Under the pieces are notes generated by a model. It ran no database searches. It was not told the DNA's origin and worked only from the letters and a program-made list of their open reading frames with translations. From positions 1 through 64,000 of the forward strand of contig JAJEKV010000235.1 of the NCBI GenBank assembly GCA_021234155.1: a DNA stretch of 64,000 nt, read 5' to 3'. Shown here one piece after another: positions 55,511 through 64,000 of this stretch. The translations under genes and the position numbers were made by a program. Origin of the DNA: Isoetes taiwanensis (Eukaryota; Streptophyta; Lycopodiopsida; Isoetales; Isoetaceae). How positions within the stretch are numbered: the stretch's first letter is position 1; each line of letters begins with the position of its first letter.

Positions 55511-57974
55511 GAAAACCACATAGAGAATTTTGTCCAAATTTGTTAAAAACTATGCTATCCGATTTTTTTTAACTATATTGCTTCCTTGGTTTCCTCAAAA
55601 AATGATGTATCGTCATTAGAAAAAAAAATGTGTTTTTTCAAAAATAGCTGTTGTTTTCGAATATTGTTTTACATATAATATGCACATCTGGTTTTCTAAA
55701 AATCAATGTTCTTAGGTGTTGTTTTTTCAAAAAAGACATGGTCTAAAAAGAAAACAGAAAAAAAAACAATACACCAAAAAGGTGAAAATAGGTATTGTTT
55801 TATACCATAGTAGTATTTAAGATAACTATTGTTTTTCAAGCATTGTATTGTTATTTTGCATATTGTTTTAATCTTAGATTTCTCTTAAATAAATGTTTTT
55901 TAGGCAGCTGATATTTGCACTTTTGTTAAAATGCAGCTTATTGCAACTATTCTTGTTTTATTTGATGACAGAAATTCCATCATGTACTCTAACATCTACA
56001 GCTATTAATTTTTTAAGAACAAAAATATTCGCAAAGAACAAACTTGTTTGCAGCTTTCAATGGTGCCAAAGACACAATGATACTTAAAATTTACTTTTAC
56101 ATCTGTTTTGATTGAAGAGAAAACAGACGAGGCTTACAACATCCATGTACCTATCTTCAAAAGTAGCAGGGCAGCTTGGCAGCAAGCAGAACTGCCATTG
56201 CAAACATTCTCCATTATTGATTAAAACTGGAGGCATAAACGTAAATAAACCTACAAATGAAATGGTTTTTGAAGGAAGCAAAAGAAAAATATGGAAATTT
56301 TGTCATAGATGGAACCTAGGACATTCCTCAAAGTGGAGGATTTTCTTCAAGCTAAACCTAGAACATTCCTCAAAGAACAGGGGGTTTTCTTCAAGCTGCA
56401 GCTCAGCCCCTGATCACGGTTGCTAAGAAGGGAAAAAGGGAGTTGAAAAAAAAAACCCTCTGCTCGATCGAAAAGGAGGTGGGCGTTTTTTTGCGGTGCA
56501 CGAAAAAGGTGGGAGATAGAAGCGGCAAAAAAAGGAGGGCAGGGATCAATTTTGGGGTTTGGGCCAATAGGATTCTAGGACTTGGATCATAATCTGAGCC
56601 GCTCATCTCGACAGTTGGATGTGATACAATTATATAATGTCTATTTTTTGGGTTGGCCCTAGGGCAATCCTTTGGGAGTGTGGGGTGACCTTGGTTCGGG
56701 AAATTTTTCAGCCACAAGAAGCACCTTTCCGACCGTTCTAAACCTATCTCGGCAAACTCCAACACACGGTCACGATTCCTCCGGAAATACCAAAAAAATC
56801 TGTTATTTTCAGCCAGAATTTTTCCTACTATTTCAAATCTGTCCAGCTAAATCTGGATTTTGTCCAGCGGGTTACAAGGGTTCCGGGGAACTTCCCGAAC
56901 CGAGGGGGTGACATAAGGTTGCCAAATTATCTTGGAGTAAGATTTAAGTAATGGTTTGCCGAGGAAAGGGGGATGTGATTTAATATTTTATGTTTTAGTG
57001 GTTAGAATTAGAATATTTTTGCTTCTGTGCAACGACGGCCAAGCATGGCGGGGCAGCCAGATTTGACTTCAAGCTTGCTTTTCTGGTATGATATGGCTAT
57101 GTGGACTTCCAAACAGGGCCGCTGGAGATGGTTGCTGACCAGGTGAAGATCTGCGGATTTGGATGGAATGGTTTGGCTGCACAGGGTCGACTTGAATGAG
57201 AAGCTTTGAACGGTTTGGCTGTGCAGGAAGGAGCTATACCGGTAGCATACAGGCTACAGCGCTGATGCGAATAATTGTTTGTTGCCTTTCTGCTTTGTTT
57301 ATGTAGACATCTCCTTTCTGAGGTTTCTTAGTAAACCTGCTCTGTGAATCCGGAAGCTTGAAGTTTGTGAGAAAGGCTTCTTGTTGAGGCTTCTTTGTAA
57401 AGCTACTCTATGAATTCAAAAGCTTAAAGTTTGTGCTTTCATGCACTTCTATTTACCGTCCCCATGTTATAAACCATGTTACCGACTCTATTTTGAATGG
57501 TACAGCAAAAATTGAAGCTTTGTTTCAGGAGGAGCGAACGCCAGTTTCTTTGCAGGAACTTTTTTTTTTTTTTTTGGCTTGGTTGCTGCCTCTGTATTTT
57601 CCACTCCTATATGTATTTTTGTACGTATATACATACGCAGGGGAGCGCGCTAGTATACGGGGGTCTGAGGTGTATATTTGTGGACCCTAGATCTGGCATA
57701 TTTCTAGAAGAATATGCTTAGATCCAATGAACAAAAAAAAAACAATAAGGAGTGAACAATAAGGAGTGCAAAAATAGAGGGCCACATTTCCGGTTCATCA
57801 AGCTTCCTTCCACCTACTCATTGTCTTTGGCAGGTTTGTGATGGTCAAGGAGTGTCCAATTTGTTGTTCATTTGAAGGGCATGGTGATGTTTTAGGTCAT
57901 TCAGGATGCTCAAAGAGGAAATTATTTGCTTGCTTTTTGCAAGGTGTGTGTGCAGCAGATCCTTGGTTAAATTG
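55511..57974. other. Intergenic with small local duplications
   Basis: No gene. Direct duplications: ACCTAG(G/A)ACATTCCTCAAAG with TTTTCTTCAAGCT at 56310 and 56358; AGCTT(G/A)AAGTTTGTG with a preceding TGAGG(T/C)TTCTT block near 57320-57435. A G+C-rich stretch at 56640-56930 is open in several frames but has no motifs. Confidence 0.4.
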
Positions 57975-58128
57975 GATTCTCTTAGACCTTCAATTGCCTA
58001 GTGGCTATGTGAGCTTGGCAATTATCCCTACTTGGTTGAAGTTTACTTTATGTCCATTTCTCTTAGACCTTCAATTGCTTAGTCTATGTGAGCTTGGCAA
58101 TTATCCATACTTGGTTGAAGTTTACCGT
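57975..58128 (+). repeat. 82-bp tandem duplication
   Basis: TCTTAGACCTTCAATTGC, CTATGTGAGCTTGGCAATTA and CTTGGTTGAAGTTTAC occur twice in order (57980 and 58062). Confidence 0.75.
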
Positions 58129-58597
58129 GTTGTTATTGTGGGTTGTTACACACTCTTTGATTTATAATGCTTCAAGCAATCCGGCATCCTAGAATGCAAT
58201 AACTTAAACACCCTTGTCTAATGAATGTGCCCTGATAGGTAGAAACTGACATGATAAACAATAGTGACTATGGATGTGGATGAATTTCAAGAAGATGGGT
58301 GTGCAGGATTGACATTATGGAAATATGTAGAGTTTCTTGAAATTGCCGTGCAAATATTACTAGCAAAACTCTTTCAATAGCTATTGATGATTGGGAAGGA
58401 CAGTTATATGCAACAACATATACGACTACAAAACCTCAAGTTTGGACAATACTTTTGTTAATAGAGTTCGATAACCTCTCCATCAAATGCGTAACTTACT
58501 AACAATGCATTTAAAACAATTGTCTAAACTTAATATGCCTAATTGCATTTTATTTTATTTTTTATTTTTATTTTTGCATGCTCATCGTGTTCAGGAT

Positions 58598-58633
<36 letters not shown>

Positions 58634-58976
58634 AATGCTTTAGAAAATCACATTTGACAGCATAACAAGCTTCAAGGACGAGAATCTTGTATATCCACTA
58701 GAGGTAAGAGCATTGAAGATTATCCTTAGTAAGTTTCATATTAACCTTCTAACTTGTCCATGCAATAGATGAAGAAAACTAAAAACAAAGAGGTACTCTA
58801 AGAAGCTTTCTCTTTCCCCTCCTCCTCCCCCTCCAAAGCATTGTCAACATTGATCCTCAGCATGCATGCTACTTTATAATATATAGGTTGTAACTGTAAT
58901 TTATCGAAGCCCAATGAAACAAGTACAAGAGAGGTCATAATTGTGGAAGCAAAAGCTACTTGGGACTAACCTTGAA
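58129..58976. other. Intergenic with long poly(T)
   Basis: A T run of over 30 bases near 58599-58632, otherwise no feature. It could be the poly(A) tail of a minus-strand retroposon, but no body was recognised. Confidence 0.35.
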
Positions 58977-59035
58977 ATAGAATAGAATAGAATAGATTTT
59001 TAGCGTCCACGGAGACCAATTGGCCTGCATCCTAG
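58977..59035 (-). mobile_element. Retroposon 3' end with (ATTCT)n tail
   Basis: The minus strand reads ATTGGTCTCCGTGGACGCTA, then AAAATCTATTCTATTCT. The same terminus as at 41163 and 61680, with a pentanucleotide tail. Confidence 0.6.
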
Positions 59036-60089
59036 ATAATTTAGAGGGCCACAACTAAGGTTCTAGTCAACAAAAGGCAATTGAAAAGATCAAACATTTG
59101 AAAATTTTTGCATTGTGCAAGGCCTACAACAGAGCTTGCTACAACTCAAGAATTAGCACCTCCTCAAATAGACCCTCTGTCTTCTTTGGCATGACAGTCT
59201 ATCTTAGCAGTGAGGTACTTGTGCCATGATATGGAGAAAACATGGCCCATGTCAAAAGAAATTCATTAATGTTCTTTGGCCTAAATTAAAGGGCTACCAT
59301 ATTTCCGTTGCTCCTCTATTTCTCAACACGAATTCTCTGTGATTATGAAAAGCTTGCATGAACATTAGCTTGGGCATATAATTCTCCATAATTATGAAAG
59401 CTTGCATGAACATCCACTTCATCACATAATTACTAGTAACAAATTCAAGAGATACCTTGACAATGCTCACCATGAAACGAAATTGCCAGATAATTATAGC
59501 TCGATTACATGATAGTGTCGGGCCCTCCATTACATGATAGTGTTGGGCCCATTCTGATGGATAGGACGGCATTGACAATACTTAATCTCCACAGACCAAT
59601 CCAGAAGCCACAAGAGGAACATAGATCTCTAATTTCTCCCTATTCATGAGAAGCCAAACAAAAACAAACATTTGTGCAAAGGCAAAAAAACCCATAGCAA
59701 AGTTGAAGGCAATGGCTAGATCAACATTAGTTCTTGACATGCTTCTATTCTATTCTATTCTTAACATTCATGTGTATAACTAATGATCTGGTCATATGGA
59801 ATTTCAATCTTTATTTCCCTTAGCATGCAGAACAACCCATAGACAAATCCTTGCGACAAAGTGTCTCATGCAGGAGCTCACAAGGACACAAGTTACATTA
59901 CATAAGATAGACCCATAGGCAAATTTATTGCCAACAATAATACCATTAAACGACACTGAACGAGTGAGTTCACCTTTGTACTTAATGCATCCATGATTAG
60001 AAAGCAAAAGCATTGATCGAAACTACAACGACATCGATTTTTACCACCTGCAAGATAATTACAATCAATAAAAAAAAATGACACATAAG
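59036..60089. other. Intergenic, no supported gene
   Basis: Short duplications near 59340-59420 (ATTATGAAA(A)GCTTGCATGAACAT, twice) and near 59510-59550 (TTACATGATAGTGT(C/T)GGGCCC, twice). An isolated (ATTCT)n occurs at 59743. Confidence 0.4.
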
Positions 60090-60965
60090 ATCATGTTTGA
60101 GCCAAGGTGGCATGTTTGAGCCTAGGGGCGCAACATTTCAACCATAAAAAATACATACAAAATCATATGTCATCCTTAAAAAAAATACATCATTTGAAAG
60201 AGCATTTTTACGATCCAAGTGGCATGTTTGAGCCTGGGGGCATGTTTGAGCCACGTGTCATGCTTGGGCCTAGGTGGCATGTTTGAACCTATGGCATGTT
60301 TGAAACTACGACATGTTTGACCCTAAGGGTAATGCTTGAGCTGAGGTGGCATGTTTGAGCCTATCTGGCATGTTTGAACCTATATGGCAAGTTTGAGCCG
60401 AGATGGCATGTTTGACCGTATATGGCATGTTCGAGCCAATGTAGCCTTTTTGAGCCACTTGGCATGTTCGAGCTTAGGAGCATGCTCGAGCCTAGGGGCA
60501 CAACATTTCAACCGTTAAAAAAAAAACATAAGAAATTATAATTCATCCTTCCAAATAAATAGATCATTTGAAATAGCATTTTTATGACCCTAGTGGCATG
60601 GTTGAGCCATGTATCATGTTTGGGCCATGTGTCATGTTTTGAGCCTAGTGGTATGTTTCATACTATGTGGTATGTTTAGCTAAGATGGGATGCATGAGCC
60701 TATGTGGCATGTTTGATCCACTTGTCATGTTTGAGCCACATGTCGTGTTTGAGCTAAGGTGGCATGTTTAAGCTTATGTGGCATGTTTGATCCACGTGAC
60801 ATATTTGAGCCTATTGGCATGTTTGAGCCATGTGTCATGATTGAGCCAAGGTGGCATGTTTGAGCCTATGTGGCATGTTTGAGTCACGTGTCATGTTTGA
60901 GCCAAGGTGGCATGTTCGAGCCTAAGGGTATGTTTGAGACTAGGGACATGTTTGAGCCTACAGCC
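60090..60965. repeat. Minisatellite of GGCATGTTTGAGCC units
   Basis: Dozens of variants of GTGGCATGTTTGAGCC(TA) with 2-8 bp spacers. A higher-order block GGGGC(G/A)CAACATTTCAACC through CATTTGAAA(G/T)AGCATTTTTA appears at about 60125 and 60495, so the array has a superperiod of about 370 bp. No ORF is conserved. Confidence 0.85.
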
Positions 60966-61004
60966 GGCAAGGTGACTAGGCAGTATCCTAGAGGCAACCA
61001 CCTG

Positions 61005-61556
61005 GGCCAATTGACTACGAGAGTGTTGGACATGATCTAGTTTGGTGCTTCTTGGCGAAGGGGTGGTCTTCTGCCCATGAAAGTTGGTCCACAGGGTAAT
61101 GTCAACTTTCTGAGTCCATTGGTAGAGCCCATTCATAGTTCTGGATGGGGGAGTTGCATGTCCGTCGCTGAAAACTCCAAGATTGGTCCAAAAGAACTTA
61201 TCAAACCATGAAGCGTCTTGGGGGCGAGCATGGAGAAACCTAAATGTTTTCTTGTTTGGGCAGTACGGGGGCTCCGGAATGGCGATTCAACTTCACAATA
61301 TCATCTGGAATGGCGAAATTATTTTAGAGATCAAGTTACATGGTCAATTTTTCCAAACAAAGAAGCATGAATGCCCTTACTGGCAGTATTTCGTAGGCAC
61401 CATCTAGACCAATTGACTATCAGTGTGTTGGACATGAGCTCTTTTGGCGCTTCTTGGAGAAGGGGTGGTCTTCCGCCCAGGAAAGTTGTTCCCCAGAGTA
61501 ATGCCAATGTTCTGAGTCCATTGGCGGAGCCCATTCATAGTGTCGAAGCGAGAGAG
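61005..61556. repeat. Direct duplication, period about 395 bp
   Basis: Copies at about 61005-61145 and 61400-61545 share CCAATTGACTA, GTGTTGGACATGA, GCGAAGGGGTGGTCTTC or GAGAAGGGGTGGTCTTC, TTCTGAGTCCATTGG and GAGCCCATTCATAGT. The spacer is unrelated. Confidence 0.7.
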
Positions 61557-61677
61557 ATCTTCTGCCTTATGCATATGACCTGAGCCATGCCCAATACCAA
61601 ACCCTACTTTCCTTTAATGGCATGCCAACTTTGTCCTTTGTGAGTTAAAAAAATTAAAATATCAACTATAAATGAAG

Positions 61678-62285
61678 AATGAGAATGAGAATGAGAATGA
61701 TTTTTTATCGTCCACTGAGGCCAATCGACCTATGGGACCCATAAGGAGCGCAGCAAACTTATTACTGTCCGGGTTAAAAAACCCCTGCCCCGAAGGGTTT
61801 TCGAGGGAAAAACCGTGGCAGTAATAAGAATGATGTCAAACTGTACAAGTATACATCAATGTTTATATACATGTCAAGTGTGTGCCCGAGGACATAGCTG
61901 ATCTCGCATGTCCATAACCTCCCGAAGATATGATCCCAGCACCCGTACGGATGCTGTGCTCAATGTCACATGTAACGGCTGGCCAGGCCTGACCAACTCA
62001 GCATATCGTGTCCAAATTTGATCATATGCTGGGCAACTTTAAAGGGTATGAGATTCATCCTCAATGACTCCCATTTGGCAGCATTGACAGAGCCTGTCCT
62101 GGCGTGGCTCACCAATCCATCTGCATGTCTCAATTCGAAGATGATGTGCCCCTGTGCGAATGGAGGCAATGAGTCTGCGCCTTTTCATGGGCAAGTGGGT
62201 ACGCAGGTAGCATTGCGGGCCTCGTTCCAATGTGGGATTTATGTGGCGCTGGTAGTGTGCTGTCTTGACCTGGAAAATCACCAAA
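61678..62285 (-). mobile_element. LINE 3' end with (ATTCTC)n tail
   Basis: The minus-strand frame 62284-62039 gives LPMKRRRLIASIRTGAHHLR, RQDRLCQCCQMGVIEDESH, a C-terminal LINE module (Cys-rich, RLIA.LRTG..HL.IE and C..C....EDE.H). A frame change follows, then a 3' UTR with a stem CTTATTACTG/CAGTAATAAG (61757-61830), and then the terminus GGCCTCAGTGGACGATAAAA followed by ATTCTC repeats. This anchors the shared terminus found on the SINE-like copies to a LINE. Confidence 0.7.
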
Positions 62286-63226
62286 ATTAAAACTTGAGAT
62301 TATAAATATTTTCGTCTTTTGCAAGAATGAAGAATAAAAAATAGACTTCACACAAATAAGATTAGTCTTTAAGAAATTGGGATGGCTATGAACTCTTATT
62401 GCTTCAATCAACGTTAGTTTAGTGATAAGAAGGTATTGTTCTTCAAATTTATCCTAGTCAGATAAAGGACCTTTGATAGATTTCAAAGGATCCATTTATT
62501 CTCAAGTAAAATGAGTGACTTAATTATAAGGAGATATTCTTTAGTAAATTGATTAAAATGGTCATACATTGTTTGAAACATGTTTTGATTACACACATAC
62601 AGCACAATATCTGGAACCAAAATAGAGTATTGAGGCAAAATGTTCCAACTGGACCCTACGATACATGTAGGGCACCTCCTAAACATTGAACAAGAAAAAA
62701 AAAAGTGTCATTCCCCCATCTTGACAGAATTTGGCCAGAATTTATTCAAGAGCGTCCTACTTATATATATACAATGAGGCATGGTTTTGGTCTTGGTTGG
62801 ATTCGATCAACTATTGAATTAGATGGTTGTTGATACACCATAAAATAAACTATAATAATGCTTAGGTAAATCATTTGTGATGATTGCAAGGTTCTTGAAC
62901 ACAATGAATTAGTCATCAAACGGTTACATTATTCATTTAGTATCTTAAGAAAATGTTAGTAGTTTTAATAAACCACTACTAATTTTACTTTATATAGAAA
63001 TGGTCCCATAAACTACAACTAGTTTTAGCAAACCATTTTCTTATAAGTAATTGGACTAAATAACCATGTTGTAAACCATTATTCATTTTGACAAACCACT
63101 ATAGCATGTGGTTTTCTGCTACCAAATATAATGTTGTATAAAAAACTATGTCTATCATGGTTTTTAGATTATGTCGTACTACTTTTATATGGCAGTTCAT
63201 TTTTGGGCGCCTTGTGATACCTCCTC
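62286..63226. other. Intergenic, no supported gene
   Basis: AT-rich. TTT(A/G)...AAACCA(C/T)TA(C/T)-type motifs recur loosely at 62950-63120. No reading frame with motifs. Confidence 0.4.
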
Positions 63227-64000
63227 TTGCCTGACATTATCTCTATCAGTGGCACAAGGGAAGGCCAGATTCTTGGCAAATTGTATGCGTGGATAGTAGG
63301 CTTGGGAAATCTTGTTGACTTTGAACCAGAACTCGAGAGGGCGAGGGCCGAGTTCCTAAGCTATGATGATGAGATCATGCCATATGAGGTGTCCTTGAGC
63401 CTAGCAATCAATGAGACAATGCAAGTGCCTGACATACCAGAACACGTGTTTTAAGCAAGGAAGGCACTGCATGAGCAAGTAAGATCCCCACCCAAGACAG
63501 TTCCAGACTACTCAGCATCGAGCATCGGTCTAACAAGCAAAGAGGACCTTGATTTCTATGACCCTACTGTAAGTAGCACAAGAAAATATTCATGTTATGA
63601 TCAGGGCATTATCTAATGAGTACTAACATGTAGGGGGAGTTTGACAGCGAAATGTACTATGACGACTTCTCTTTGAGAGATGGGAGAACATTCAAGCGTG
63701 CAGGTCTTGGGGGGATGCCAGTATTGCTCATTATGCAACACTCATTATAAGAGGTGAGGTTGTTGTCTTCTATAAAAGATTCAGCCCAACTGAAGCTCTG
63801 GAATTCCACAAACTCAGAGCATTGTCAAGGCATGGTAACCATGTGGAGATTGCACATACTTATGAACGAGTTGTGGCTGCAGAAAGAAGTGGGTTGCTTG
63901 GGATTTGTCAAGAGGGCTCCAGATATGCATTCGACATGTGCAGGGCTGCATTGGCATCATCCACTGAAGATAAACAAAGGTTTCTAGAAGCAGCATCAGA
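63227..64000 (+). CDS. Unrecognised gene, partial at window edge
   Basis: 63227-63454 encodes ISGTREGQILGKLYAWIVGL, FEPELERARAEFLSYDDEI and ends VPDIPEHVF then TAA, but the same frame continues past the stop as ARKALHEQVRSPPKTVPDYS and EDLDFYDPT. A GT (63570) and an AG (about 63632) could bound an intron, followed by GEFDSEMYYDDFSLRDGRTF. After a frame change near 63705: AHYATLIIRGEVVVFYKRFS, LRALSRHGNHVEIAHTYERV, SGLLGICQEGSRYAFDMCRA. Coherent protein-like wording but no family known to me. One stop and one frameshift make it a pseudogene or a gene with sequence errors. Confidence 0.45.

Noticed and set aside
56403..56911. Frames around a G+C-rich stretch
   Set aside because: No family motif, overlapping in both strands; not supported.
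57838..58167. ORF of 109 codons starting MVKECPICC
   Set aside because: Its second half is created by an 82-bp tandem duplication and no domain is visible; kept only as a repeat.
59743..59762. Isolated (ATTCT)n as another retroposon tail
   Set aside because: The GTGGACG terminus is missing next to it.
60090..60965. CRISPR array
   Set aside because: Units are short, degenerate and without unique spacers of constant length; the context is eukaryotic.

Overview
This window looks like nuclear DNA of a land plant. It is intron-rich and AT-rich, and most of it is transposon debris. The recognisable host genes are plant types: a HAC-type p300/CBP histone acetyltransferase, a kinesin-14 with an N-terminal calponin-homology domain, coatomer gamma, and a nodulin-like/NFD4-type transporter. 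Large LINEs, a chromovirus and a possible Penelope-like reverse transcriptase would fit a seedless plant such as a fern or lycophyte. That last step is inference; the sequence alone does not fix the lineage.

Layout. 0-5.5 kb: a decayed LINE on the minus strand, a tRNA-related SINE-like piece and a SINE-like copy ending in (TCTTA)n. 5.6-12.2 kb: a kinesin-14 pseudogene (+) containing a tandem exon duplication. 13.6-18.1 kb: a repeat island with three long foldback inverted repeats, tRNA-derived SINE-like units and an ACGT-rich repeat tract. 20.9-30.4 kb: the HAC gene (-), about 17 exons, with domains in the canonical order but many single-base frameshifts. 30.7-33.4 kb: a LINE RT fragment and a possible solo LTR. 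33.9-38.2 kb: a young LINE (-) with one frameshift in ORF2. 40-41.1 kb: a decayed RT resembling the Penelope/TERT group. 42-43.1 kb: transporter fragments out of order, ending at two back-to-back MITE-like elements. 44.1-50.2 kb: a coatomer gamma relic split by a chromovirus with a perfect 5-bp target duplication. 51.7-52.5 kb and 60.1-61 kb: degenerate minisatellites. 53.0-54.6 kb: a compact cluster of three small open frames with their own TATA-like and poly(A) signals. 61.7-62.3 kb: the 3' end of a LINE with a microsatellite tail. 63.2-64 kb: part of an unrecognised gene running off the edge.

Themes. First, several unrelated SINE/LINE copies share a 3' terminus close to GTGGACGNTAAAAAT, followed by different simple repeats. 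This suggests one retroposition machinery that extends its tails by templated slippage. Second, nearly every large coding region carries 1-nt indels, including HAC, whose codons and splice sites are otherwise well preserved. Recent pseudogenisation and residual assembly indel error both remain possible, and read mapping would separate them. Third, the intact 53-54.6 kb ORF cluster stands out because it is open, compact and G+C-rich within decayed DNA; I could not assign it to any family.

No convincing tRNA, rRNA, CRISPR or other standard RNA gene was seen.
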